A DNA stretch of 64,000 nucleotides, from positions 186,001 to 250,000 of the forward strand of contig NZ_SRRT01000003.1 of assembly GCF_004784475.1 (NCBI RefSeq), written 5' to 3'. Of the stretch, positions 55,727-63,910 are shown in pieces; positions within the stretch are counted from its first letter, which is position 1; each line of letters begins with the position of its first letter. Origin of the DNA: Streptomyces bauhiniae. GTDB lineage: Bacteria > Actinomycetota > Actinomycetes > Streptomycetales > Streptomycetaceae. Position numbers and translations under genes: made by a program. The notes under the pieces were generated by a model, which worked only from the letters and a program-made list of their open reading frames with translations, was not told the origin of the DNA and made no database searches.

Positions 55727-55951
55727 TTTTTCGAACGACCCTCAACCTACGTCGATTCCCGCCCCGTCGCCAGCAAGGCCAGGCTGCGCTAACCTCCGCC
55801 GTCTTCCCAGCTCAGGCACCCACGGCGGGGATTTCCCGGTACCGAGCGGGTGATGGCGGCGGCCCGGAGGCTAGGGCACCGCCCCTCGGGTGGGACACAT
55901 CCGCAAAAGGCCACGCGGTCCACGCGGTCCTGGCGAAGGAGGGTCCCGCCC

Positions 55952-57292
55952 ATGGCATCGAACGCACCCGCTTCCCCACTGCCCGCCCCCGCCGCACCCG
56001 GACTCCGCGAGCGGGCACGCGGCGCGCTGCTCGGCCTGGCCGTGGGTGACGCGCTGGGTGCCCCCGCCGAGAACCTCAAGCCCTCCGAGATCCGCGCCCG
56101 CTGGGGCCGCATCACCGGCTACGTCACCGACCGGCCGTGCGGCACGGACGACACCGAGTACGCGATCTTCTCCGGGCTGCTGCTCGCCCGGCACGGCTCC
56201 GCGCTCACCCCGGCCCATGTCGAGGCGGCCTGGCACCAGTGGATCGCCGACCGGGCCGAGGGTCCCTTCCGGGGCGCGGGGTTCAGCGAGCGGGGCACGC
56301 TGGAGAACCTGCGCCGGGGGCTGGCGGCGCCCATCTCGGCCCAGCACCGGCACGCCTGGAGCGACGGGCTGGCGATGCGGGCGGCGCCGTTCGGGGTGTT
56401 CGCGGCGGGGCGGCCCTCGGAGGCGGCCCGGCTGGTGGCGATCGACGGCTCGGTCAGCCACGAGGGCGAGGGCATCTACGGCGGGCAGGCGGTCGCGGCC
56501 GGGGTGGCCGCCGCGATGGCGGGCGCGGAACCGGCCGTGGTGATCGCCGCCGCCCTCGCCGTCGTACCGGACGACTCCTGGACCGCCCGCTCGCTGCGCC
56601 GGGCGGTCGCCGTCGCGCACCGGGGCGAGCGCGCGGTCCGTACGGCGGTGGTCATCGGTGGCTACCCGTGGACCGACCTGGCCCCCGAGGCGGTCGCGCT
56701 CGCCTTCGGCGCGTACGCGGCGGCCGACGGGGACTTCCGGGAGGCGGTGCTGACGGCCGTCAACATGGGCCGGGACGCCGACACCACGGCGGCGGTCGCG
56801 GGTGCCCTGGCCGGTGCGACCCACGGGGTCGCCGCCATCCCCGGTATGTGGGCCGCCGCCATTGGTCCGGCGCGCGGCAGGTGTCTGCCCGCCATGTCGG
56901 GCCACCACATTCTCGACGTGGCCGAACTGCTGACCCCGGAGGAGGGCGGCAAGTGGGGCGAGGGGGTGGTGCTGCCGGACCTGTTGCCGGAGGGGCTGCG
57001 GCGCACGCTCTCGGGGTCCGTCGCAGTGGCCGCCGATGACCCACCCATCCCCCTGGCGAGCACCGCCTCGGACAGGATCGGCACCGCCCCCCTCGGCCTC
57101 ACGGGGACGGTGACCCCCCTCCGCCCGGCCGCACACGTCACCGGACCGGCCGAGGGCCCGCCGCTCGCCCCCGCGCGCCCGGCGACACCGGCCGCCGCGC
57201 GGGTAGCACCCCGCCCGGTCGCGGAGACTCCCTCCCCCGGAATCGCCGGCAGGCGGGCCGCGGCCGTACGGAACACGGAGGACCGGTCGTGA
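55952..57292 (+). CDS. ADP-ribosylglycohydrolase family protein 1, with Pro/Ala tail
   Basis: This 446-residue protein has an ADP-ribosylglycohydrolase (ARH/DraG) fold at about residues 17-335. ARGALLGLAVGDALGAPAEN is the opening helix; TDDT at 65-68 supplies the N-terminal metal ligands, and NMGRDADTTAAVAGALAGA at 271-289 supplies D275 and D277, so the di-metal site is intact. A tail of about 95 residues (about 352-446) is Pro/Ala/Arg-rich and probably disordered. ATG 55952 has GAAGGAGG upstream. It is first in the seven-gene operon and overlaps the next gene by four bases (GTGA). Substrate not known. Confidence 0.9.
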   Translation: MASNAPASPLPAPAAPGLRERARGALLGLAVGDALGAPAENLKPSEIRARWGRITGYVTDRPCGTDDTEYAIFSGLLLARHGSALTPAHVEAAWHQWIADRAEGPFRGAGFSERGTLENLRRGLAAPISAQHRHAWSDGLAMRAAPFGVFAAGRPSEAARLVAIDGSVSHEGEGIYGGQAVAAGVAAAMAGAEPAVVIAAALAVVPDDSWTARSLRRAVAVAHRGERAVRTAVVIGGYPWTDLAPEAVALAFGAYAAADGDFREAVLTAVNMGRDADTTAAVAGALAGATHGVAAIPGMWAAAIGPARGRCLPAMSGHHILDVAELLTPEEGGKWGEGVVLPDLLPEGLRRTLSGSVAVAADDPPIPLASTASDRIGTAPLGLTGTVTPLRPAAHVTGPAEGPPLAPARPATPAAARVAPRPVAETPSPGIAGRRAAAVRNTEDRS

Positions 57293-58401
57293 CCCGGCGC
57301 ATCGAGGGGCTGCTGCTGGGGCTCGCCGCCGGGGACGCGGCCGGCTGGCCCGCCGCCCGGCACCGGGCGGCCCGGATGCCGGAGTGGACGCGGCGGCTCA
57401 CCCGCGAGCTGGACACCTTCGCCGAGTTGAACGCCACCACCACGCTGCCGGTGCCCATCGCGCTGAACCAGCCCCCCGAGCCGCTGCGCCTCGGCCCCTC
57501 CGACGACGCCGAATGGGCGGCGTTCGCGGCGGAGGCCGTCCTGCGGGCCGGGGACGACGTGCTGGGCGACCTCAGCCGGGACCGCCGGATACGCGCCGCC
57601 ATCGACCTGACCTGGACCGCCGTCGCCTCCGAGGTCGCGGCGGCGGCCGAACGCGCGCCGGAGATCGAGTCGGCCGTACTCCCCCTGCGCGCCCGCATCT
57701 CGGTGCGCGCCGGGCTCGGCAACCTCGCCGCCGGGCTGCGCCCGCCCGCCACCGGCCACGACAACCCGCACTACTTCGACGACGCGGCCTGTGTACGCGC
57801 CTGTGTGCTGGCCGTCGCCCACCCCGGCGACCCGGCGCGCGCCGCCGACCTGGCGGAGTTCGATGCCCGCTACACCCAGGACGGTGACGGGGTGCACGGG
57901 GCGCGGGCCATGGCGGCGGCGCTGGCCACCGCCCTGTCCGGCGCGGGCGCGGACGCGTGTGTGGCGGCCGCGCTGGACGAGCTGCCCGAGGGCACCGAGA
58001 TCGGCCGCAACGCCCGGCACGCGCTGGCCCTGGTGACCGCCACCGACACCGCGTTCGCCCTGGTCCCGCTGCTGGAGCACGGAATCGTGGACCACGTCTA
58101 CAGCTACGGCATCGCCGCCGCCGAGACCGTCCCGGTGGCGCTGGCGCTGACCCTCGCGGCGGCCGGGCGGATCGCGGAGGCGGTACCGGCCGCCGCCTGC
58201 CTCTCCCGTGTCGCGGACTCCGCGCCCGCGCTCGCCGGGGCGCTCTGCGGCGCGCTGGGCGGGGGTGAGTGCGTACCGGAGGCGTGGCGGCACTCCTGCC
58301 GGACCCTCTCCGGCTGCGCCCTGCCCCGGCTGACCGGCACCGATCTGGTGGAACTCGCCGGGCTGCTGGAAGCCACCCAACGGACCCGGCCAGGGGGATG
58401 A
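57289..58401 (+). CDS. ADP-ribosylglycohydrolase family protein 2, with eroded metal site
   Basis: This 370-residue ARH-fold protein begins RRIEGLLLGLAAGDAAGWPA (the usual opening helix). The TDDT motif reads SDDA (71-74), and the C-terminal metal motif reads RVADSAPALAG, with Val308 where the first Asp belongs and D310 kept. One ligand and both threonines are therefore replaced and catalysis may be weak or lost. It may serve as a partner of the intact paralogues. GTG 57289 overlaps the stop of paralogue 1; paralogue 3 starts seven bases after its stop. Confidence 0.85.
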   Translation: MTRRIEGLLLGLAAGDAAGWPAARHRAARMPEWTRRLTRELDTFAELNATTTLPVPIALNQPPEPLRLGPSDDAEWAAFAAEAVLRAGDDVLGDLSRDRRIRAAIDLTWTAVASEVAAAAERAPEIESAVLPLRARISVRAGLGNLAAGLRPPATGHDNPHYFDDAACVRACVLAVAHPGDPARAADLAEFDARYTQDGDGVHGARAMAAALATALSGAGADACVAAALDELPEGTEIGRNARHALALVTATDTAFALVPLLEHGIVDHVYSYGIAAAETVPVALALTLAAAGRIAEAVPAAACLSRVADSAPALAGALCGALGGGECVPEAWRHSCRTLSGCALPRLTGTDLVELAGLLEATQRTRPGG

Positions 58402-58408
58402 TGCGGGC

Positions 58409-59593
58409 ATGACGCCGAAAAGTGATGAAATCTCAAATTCCGGTGTAATCGGTCTGGACGAACGGATCACCGGCGCCCTGCTCGGCGCCGCCGTGGGCGA
58501 CGCGCTCGGCGGACCGGTGGAGGGCTACAGCCCCGACCAGATCGTGGAGCGGCACGGCGGCCGGGTGCACGGGATCGTCGGCCCCTGGAACGGCGACGCC
58601 TGGCGCACCGCCCGCCCCATCGCGCCGTACCACAAGGGCGACGGGCACGTCACCGACGACACCCTGATGACGCACGCGCTGATCCGGGTCTACGGCCGCG
58701 TCCGGGACCACCTCGACGCGTACGCCGTCGCCGAGCACCTGGTGCCGGACCTGATGACCGAGCCGCGCTGGATTCCCGAGCTGGAGGCGGAGGCGCTGCC
58801 GCTGCAGCGGATCTTCCTCGCGGAGAAGTGGCTGGTGGCCCGGATCGCGTACGGGCACGTGGACCCGCGTGAGGCGGGCACCGGCAACATCGTCAACTGC
58901 GGGGCGGCGATGTACATGGCCCCGGTCGGCCTGGTCAACGCGGCCAACCCGGCGGGCGCGTACGCCGAGGCGCTGGACGTGGCCGGCGCCCACCAGTCGT
59001 CGTACGGCCGGGAGGCGGCCGGGGTGTTCGCGGCCGCCGTGGCCGCGGCCTGCGCTCCGGGCGCGACCCCGGACTCGGTGGTGGACGCCTGTCTGGCGCT
59101 GGCCAAGGACGGCACCCGCGAGGCCATCGAGAAGGTCTGCGAAGTGGCCGCCGGACACGGCGACTTCGAGTCGGCGCTGCTCCCGCTGCGCGAGGCCGTC
59201 GCCCCGTACGACACCGTCGGCCCCGACTACCGCGCCCCCTCGCTCGGCGCCCGCCGCCCCTCCCGGCTGCACGCGATCGAGGAACTCCCCGTGGCGCTCG
59301 GCATGTTGGTGGTCGCGGGCGGCGACCTGCGGCACGCGGTGCTCGGCGCGGTCAACTACGGCCGGGACTGCGACTCGATCGCCACCATGGCCGGTGCCCT
59401 CGCGGGCGCGCTCGGCTCACCGGTGCCCGAGGAGTGGGCGAAGACGGTCGCGGAGGCGAGCCGCCTGGACCTGTGGGCCCCGGCCCGTGAGCTGACCGAG
59501 GTCGCCCGCGAGGTCTTCGTACGGGACACCGAGCGGCGCCGGGCGCACGAGCGGGCGTTCGCCGCGCTGGGAGGCCCGGCATGCTGCGACTGA
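58409..59593 (+). CDS. ADP-ribosylglycohydrolase family protein 3
   Basis: This 394-residue ARH-fold enzyme has ITGALLGAAVGDALGGPVEG at 20-39, VTDDTLM with TDDT at 82-85, and NYGRDCDSIATMAGALAGAL with D321 and D323, so both metal-binding motifs are intact. The middle carries GNIVNCGAAMYMAPVGLVNA, equivalent to the substrate-loop region of ARH/DraG proteins. The gene starts at ATG 58409 and its last 13 bases overlap paralogue 4. It differs clearly from paralogue 1 in sequence, so the two are not recent duplicates. Confidence 0.9.
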   Translation: MTPKSDEISNSGVIGLDERITGALLGAAVGDALGGPVEGYSPDQIVERHGGRVHGIVGPWNGDAWRTARPIAPYHKGDGHVTDDTLMTHALIRVYGRVRDHLDAYAVAEHLVPDLMTEPRWIPELEAEALPLQRIFLAEKWLVARIAYGHVDPREAGTGNIVNCGAAMYMAPVGLVNAANPAGAYAEALDVAGAHQSSYGREAAGVFAAAVAAACAPGATPDSVVDACLALAKDGTREAIEKVCEVAAGHGDFESALLPLREAVAPYDTVGPDYRAPSLGARRPSRLHAIEELPVALGMLVVAGGDLRHAVLGAVNYGRDCDSIATMAGALAGALGSPVPEEWAKTVAEASRLDLWAPARELTEVAREVFVRDTERRRAHERAFAALGGPACCD

Positions 59594-60945
59594 CCTGGGT
59601 GCAGCCCGAGGACCTGGTCGGCCACGAGGTGCGCCAGGCCCGCCTGGACGGCCGCAACGCCACCCGGATCGAGGCGCGCTGGCGCGCGGCGGGCGGCGCG
59701 GACGCCCCCGAGCGCGCCGGAGCCTCACCGGAACCCGCCTCCCCCTATCTGCGACTCCTGGCCGAGGACCTGCTGGACGAACTGGCCGAGCTGCCCAGCG
59801 ACTTGGCCGAGCTGGAGCCGACCGCGCTGGACCGGATCACCGCCCTGTGCCCCGACTGGCCCGCCTCCCCCGCCGCGCGCACCGCCCCCGACCCGGAGGC
59901 GCTGGAGGCCGCCTGGCTCGGCCGGGCCATCGGCTGCCTGCTCGGCAAGCCGGTGGAGAAGCTCCCGCTGGACGGCATCCGCGCGCTGGCCCGCGCCACC
60001 GGCAACTGGCCGCTGACCACGTGGTTCACCGCCAAGGGCGTGCCCGGCGACCTGCTCGCCCGGCACCCCTGGAACCGCCGCTCCGCCCCGACCTCGCTGG
60101 CCGAGAACATCGACGGCATGCCGGAGGACGACGACCTCAACCACCCCCTGCTGGGCCTGCTCCTGCTCCGCCGGCACGGCCGGGACTTCACCACCGACGA
60201 CATGGCCCGGCTCTGGCTGGACGAACTCCCGCCCGGCCGCGCCTTCACCGCCGAGCGCGTCGCCCTGCGCAACCTGCTCGCCGGGGTCGAGCCTCCGCAC
60301 ACCGCCCGGTTCCGCAACCCGTTCCGGGAGTGGATCGGCGCCCTGATCCGGGCCGACGTGCACGGCTGGACCAACGCGGGCGATCCGGGGGCGGCCGCCG
60401 CGCAGGCCCACCGGGACGCGGTCCTCACCCACACCGCGACCGGTGTGCACGCGGCGATGTTCGCGGCCGCCGTCATCGCCGCGGCGACCTCCGGCACCGA
60501 GGACGTGCACGCCTGCCTGCGCACCGGCCTCACCGTGGTCCCACCCGCCTCCCGGCTGGCCGGCGCCATCGGCCATGCCGTCCAACTGGCGCAGCACCAC
60601 ACAGACTTCGATGACGTGGTGGATGCGCTCCACATGGTGTACGGCCCCACCCACCACTGGGTGCACGCCCTGCCCAACACCGCCCTGATCGCCGCAGCGC
60701 TCACCCACGCGGACGGCGACTTCACCGGCTCCATCTGCCGGGCGGTGTCGGGCGGCTGGGACACCGATTCCAACGGCGCCACGGCCGGCTGCGTCGCGGG
60801 CCTCCTCGCGGGCACCCCGGACGCGCTGCCCGAGCGCTGGCGGGCCCCGCTGAAGAACCGGCTCGCCAGCACGGTCGCCGACTTCGACGGCACCGGCTTC
60901 GACACCCTCGCCCGACTCACCCACCTGGAGGCGACCCGCCCATGA
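59581..60945 (+). CDS. ADP-ribosylglycohydrolase family protein 4 (EDDD variant)
   Basis: This 454-residue ARH-fold protein has an extra N-terminal region (about 1-105, opening LTWVQPEDLVGHEVRQARLD) before AAWLGRAIGCLLGKPVEKLP. The first metal motif is MPEDDDLNH with EDDD at 182-185, not TDDT, and the second is GGWDTDSNGATAGCVAGLLA (D394, D396). This is the distinct MPEDDDLN / GGWDTDxNGAT subgroup of the family, found beside sugar and nucleoside genes in many bacteria. It overlaps paralogue 3 by 13 bases and the ribokinase gene by four (ATGA). Confidence 0.9.
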   Translation: MLRLTWVQPEDLVGHEVRQARLDGRNATRIEARWRAAGGADAPERAGASPEPASPYLRLLAEDLLDELAELPSDLAELEPTALDRITALCPDWPASPAARTAPDPEALEAAWLGRAIGCLLGKPVEKLPLDGIRALARATGNWPLTTWFTAKGVPGDLLARHPWNRRSAPTSLAENIDGMPEDDDLNHPLLGLLLLRRHGRDFTTDDMARLWLDELPPGRAFTAERVALRNLLAGVEPPHTARFRNPFREWIGALIRADVHGWTNAGDPGAAAAQAHRDAVLTHTATGVHAAMFAAAVIAAATSGTEDVHACLRTGLTVVPPASRLAGAIGHAVQLAQHHTDFDDVVDALHMVYGPTHHWVHALPNTALIAAALTHADGDFTGSICRAVSGGWDTDSNGATAGCVAGLLAGTPDALPERWRAPLKNRLASTVADFDGTGFDTLARLTHLEATRP

Positions 60946-61835
60946 CCCACATCGTCGTGCTCGGCAGCACGAACATGGACCTCGTCACCTATGTCGCCCA
61001 GGCCCCGCAGCGCGGCGAGACCGTCACCGGCCGGGAGTTCCGCACCATCCCCGGCGGCAAGGGCGCCAACCAGGCGATGGCCGCCGCCCGCGCGGGCGCG
61101 ACGGTGTCGCTGATCGGCGCGGTCGGCAACGACGCGTACGGCGTCCGGCTCCGCGACAACCTCGAACACTCCGGTGTGGACACCGACTTCCTGCGCACCG
61201 TCGAGGGCCCGTCCGGCACCGCGCACATCGTGGTGGACGACCAGGGCAACAACGCGATCGTGGTCGTCCCCGGCGCCAACGGCACCGTCGACCACCTCTC
61301 CCCCGGCGACGAGGGCCTGATCGCCTCCGCCGACGCCCTGCTGCTCCAGCTCGAAGTACCGCTCCCGGCCGTGATCGCGGGCGCCGAGGCCGCGCGGCGC
61401 CACGGCGTCCGTACGGTCCTCACCCCCTCCCCCGCCCAGCCGCTGCCGGAGGAGCTGCTGAGCGTGACCGACGTGCTGGTGCCCAACGAGTACGAGGCCG
61501 TCACCCTCACCGGCCGCACCGACCCCCTCGACGCGGCCGTGGGCCTGCTCGACCTGGTCCCGGAGGTGGTCCTCACCCTGGGGGAGGCGGGCGTGCTGTA
61601 CGTGTCCCGCGACACCGAACCGCTCGCGGTGCCCGCGCACCAGGTCGCCGCGATCGACTCCACCGGCGCGGGCGACACCTTCGCCGGGGCGTACGCGGTC
61701 GCCGTCGCCGAGGAGAAGCCGCTGCGGGAGGCGCTGTCCTGGGCGGCGGCCGCGGCCGCGCTGTCGGTGCAGCGGGAGGGCGCGTCGGCGTCGATGCCGT
61801 ACCGCCCCGAGATCGAGGCGCAGTACACATCATGA
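60942..61835 (+). CDS. rbsK: Ribokinase (PfkB family)
   Basis: This 297-residue kinase has the PfkB signatures: VLGSTNMDLVTYV at the start, IPGGKGANQAMAAARAGA near residues 36-53 and the catalytic IDSTGAGDTFAGAYAVAVAE near 246-265 with the base Asp. Length and the GGKGANQA motif are of ribokinase type, so D-ribose (to ribose 5-phosphate) is the likely substrate, although related sugar or nucleoside kinases share the fold. It is coupled to paralogue 4 upstream and to the CoA-transferase downstream by four-base overlaps. No ribose transporter is encoded nearby, which suggests that the ribose comes from the hydrolases. Confidence 0.88.
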   Translation: MTHIVVLGSTNMDLVTYVAQAPQRGETVTGREFRTIPGGKGANQAMAAARAGATVSLIGAVGNDAYGVRLRDNLEHSGVDTDFLRTVEGPSGTAHIVVDDQGNNAIVVVPGANGTVDHLSPGDEGLIASADALLLQLEVPLPAVIAGAEAARRHGVRTVLTPSPAQPLPEELLSVTDVLVPNEYEAVTLTGRTDPLDAAVGLLDLVPEVVLTLGEAGVLYVSRDTEPLAVPAHQVAAIDSTGAGDTFAGAYAVAVAEEKPLREALSWAAAAAALSVQREGASASMPYRPEIEAQYTS

Positions 61836-63046
61836 GCGCCGACCGCCCCGAGAACGCCACCCGCCCGCCGCTGGACGGCCTGCGGGTGCTGGACCTGGCC
61901 ACTCTGTTCGCCGGTCCGCTGGCCGCCACCATGCTCGGTGACTTCGGCGCCGAGGTGATCAAGGTCGAGCATCCGCTGCGGCCCGACCCGTCCCGAGGGC
62001 ACGGCCCGGCCAAGGACGGCATCGGGCTGTGGTGGAAGATGCTCGGCCGCAACAAGCGGACCATCACCCTGGACCTGTCCCGCCCCGGCGGCCGGGACAC
62101 CCTGCTGCGGCTCGCCGCCACCGCGGACGTGGTGATCGAGAACTTCCGCCCCGGCACCCTGGAGAAGTGGGACCTGGGCTGGCCGGAGCTGTCGGCGGCC
62201 AACCCCCGGCTGGTCCTGGCGCGGGTCACCGCCTTCGGCCAGTTCGGCCCGTACGCGCACCGGCCCGGCTTCGGCACGCTGGCCGAGGCGATGAGCGGCT
62301 TCGCGGCGCTCACCGGCGAGCCGGAGGCGCCCCCGACCCTGCCGCCCTTCGGGCTCGCGGACTCCGTCGCCGCCCTGGCCACCGCGTACGCCGTGCTCAC
62401 CGCGCTGGCCGCCCGGCAGCGCACCGGCGCCGGGCAGGTGGTGGACATGGCGATCATCGAGCCGATGCTGGCGATGCTGGGCCCCCAGCCGACCTGGTAC
62501 GACCAGCTCGGCTACGTCCAGGAACGCACCGGCAACCGGTCCGCGAACAACGCCCCGCGCAACACCTATCGCACCCTGGACGGCTCCTGGGTCGCGGTCT
62601 CCACCTCCGCGCAGTCGGTGGCGGAACGGGTGATGCGCCTGGTGGGCCGCCCGGAGCTGATCGAGGAACCCTGGTTCGCCACCGGCGTGCAGCGGGCCGC
62701 GCACGCCGACGAACTGGACGAGGCGGTCGGCCACTGGATCGCCGCCCGCCCCCGTGACGAGGTGCTGTCCGCCTTCGAGAAGGCCGAGGCGGCGATCGCC
62801 CCGGTGCAGGACGTACGGGACGTGTTCGAGGACCCGCAGTACCTTGCGCTGGACACGGTCACCACGGTGGCCGACCCGGACCTCGGCCCGCTGCGCATGC
62901 AGAACGTGCTCTTCCGGCTCTCCGCGACCCCCGGCGCGATCCGCTGGGCCGGGCGCGGACACGGCGCCGACACCGACGCGGTCCTCACCGAGCTGGGCCT
63001 CGGGCCCGCCGAGATCGGCGCACTGCGCGAGGAGGGTGCGCTGTGA
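61832..63046 (+). CDS. CaiB/BaiF family CoA-transferase
   Basis: This 404-residue protein is a family III CoA-transferase. LDGLRVLDLATLFAGPLAAT, MLGDFGAEVIKVEHP and NKRTITLDLSRPGGRDTLLR lie in the N-terminal part; VVDMAIIEPMLAML carries the aspartate of the active site in GQVVDMA, and LGLGPAEIGALREEG ends the protein. It would move CoA from a donor thioester to an unknown carboxylic acid. Four-base overlaps join it to the ribokinase and lyase genes. Confidence 0.92.
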   Translation: MSADRPENATRPPLDGLRVLDLATLFAGPLAATMLGDFGAEVIKVEHPLRPDPSRGHGPAKDGIGLWWKMLGRNKRTITLDLSRPGGRDTLLRLAATADVVIENFRPGTLEKWDLGWPELSAANPRLVLARVTAFGQFGPYAHRPGFGTLAEAMSGFAALTGEPEAPPTLPPFGLADSVAALATAYAVLTALAARQRTGAGQVVDMAIIEPMLAMLGPQPTWYDQLGYVQERTGNRSANNAPRNTYRTLDGSWVAVSTSAQSVAERVMRLVGRPELIEEPWFATGVQRAAHADELDEAVGHWIAARPRDEVLSAFEKAEAAIAPVQDVRDVFEDPQYLALDTVTTVADPDLGPLRMQNVLFRLSATPGAIRWAGRGHGADTDAVLTELGLGPAEIGALREEGAL

Positions 63047-63849
63047 CCCCGCTGACCTGGCTCTACGTTCCCGGCGACCGGCCGCACGTGGTGGACAAGG
63101 CGCTCGCGGCGGGCGCCGACGTGGTGGTGATCGACCTGGAGGACGCGGTCGCCCCGGACCGCAAGGAGTACGCCCGCGCGGCCACCGCCGAACGGCTCGC
63201 CGACCCCCAGCCGGTCCCGGTCCACGTCCGCCTCAACGGCCCCGAAGGACCCTGGGCGGCGGCCGACCTCGCCGCCCTGGCCGACCTGCCGGGCGCCTCC
63301 GGGCTGCGGCTGCCCAAGGTGGCCGTACCGGAGCAGATCCGCCGTACCGCCGAGGCGACCGCGCTGCCCCTCTACGCCCTGCTGGAGTCCGCCCTCGCCA
63401 TCGAGCACGCCTACGCCATCGCCACGGCCCACCCCTCGCTGCGGGGCCTCTCCCTCGGCGAGGCCGACCTTCGCTCCGACCTGGGGGTACGGGCCGACGC
63501 GGGCCTGGACTGGTGCCGCTCCCGCGTGGTGGTGGCCGCCCGCGCGGCGGGCCTCGCCCCGCCGCCCCAGTCGGTGCATCCCGACGTACGGGACCTGGAC
63601 GGGCTCGCCGCGTCCTGCGCCCACGGCCGCGCGCTGGGCTTCGTGGGCCGCGCGGCGATCCATCCACGCCAGCTCCCGGTGATCGCGCGGGCCTACCTCC
63701 CCACCCCGGAGGAGGTCGCGGAGGCGGAGACGGTACTGAAGGCGGCGGCCGCCGAACAGGGCGCCCTCGCGCTCCCCGACGGCCGCTTCATCGACGCGGC
63801 GGCGGTGGCGCAGGCGCAGCGCATCCTGTCGATGGCGGGGGGCGCCTGA
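63043..63849 (+). CDS. HpcH/HpaI aldolase / CitE-like CoA-ester lyase
   Basis: This 268-residue TIM-barrel protein resembles the CitE-type beta subunits and malyl- or citramalyl-CoA lyases. LYVPGDRPHVVDKALAAGA, VVVIDLEDAVAPDRKEYA (metal-site region), LPKVAVPEQIRRTAEAT and GEADLRSDLGVRADAGLDW are the family motifs, and HPRQLPVI is near the end. As a stand-alone protein behind a CoA-transferase it may cleave a hydroxyacyl-CoA made by that enzyme. GTG 63043 overlaps the transferase stop. A perfect terminator follows. Confidence 0.88.
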   Translation: MTPLTWLYVPGDRPHVVDKALAAGADVVVIDLEDAVAPDRKEYARAATAERLADPQPVPVHVRLNGPEGPWAAADLAALADLPGASGLRLPKVAVPEQIRRTAEATALPLYALLESALAIEHAYAIATAHPSLRGLSLGEADLRSDLGVRADAGLDWCRSRVVVAARAAGLAPPPQSVHPDVRDLDGLAASCAHGRALGFVGRAAIHPRQLPVIARAYLPTPEEVAEAETVLKAAAAEQGALALPDGRFIDAAAVAQAQRILSMAGGA

Positions 63850-63850
63850 A

Positions 63851-63895
63851 CACGCCGAAGGGCGCCCGGTGGAGTGCCGGGCGCCCTTCGGCGTG
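63851..63895. terminator. Terminator of the ADP-ribosylglycohydrolase operon
   Basis: CACGCCGAAGGGCGCCCGG (63851-63869) and CCGGGCGCCCTTCGGCGTG (63877-63895) form a perfect 19-pair stem with a seven-base loop, one base after the lyase stop and before a convergent gene. Confidence 0.92.
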
Positions 63896-63910
63896 CGTAC
63901 GGGGCTTCGG

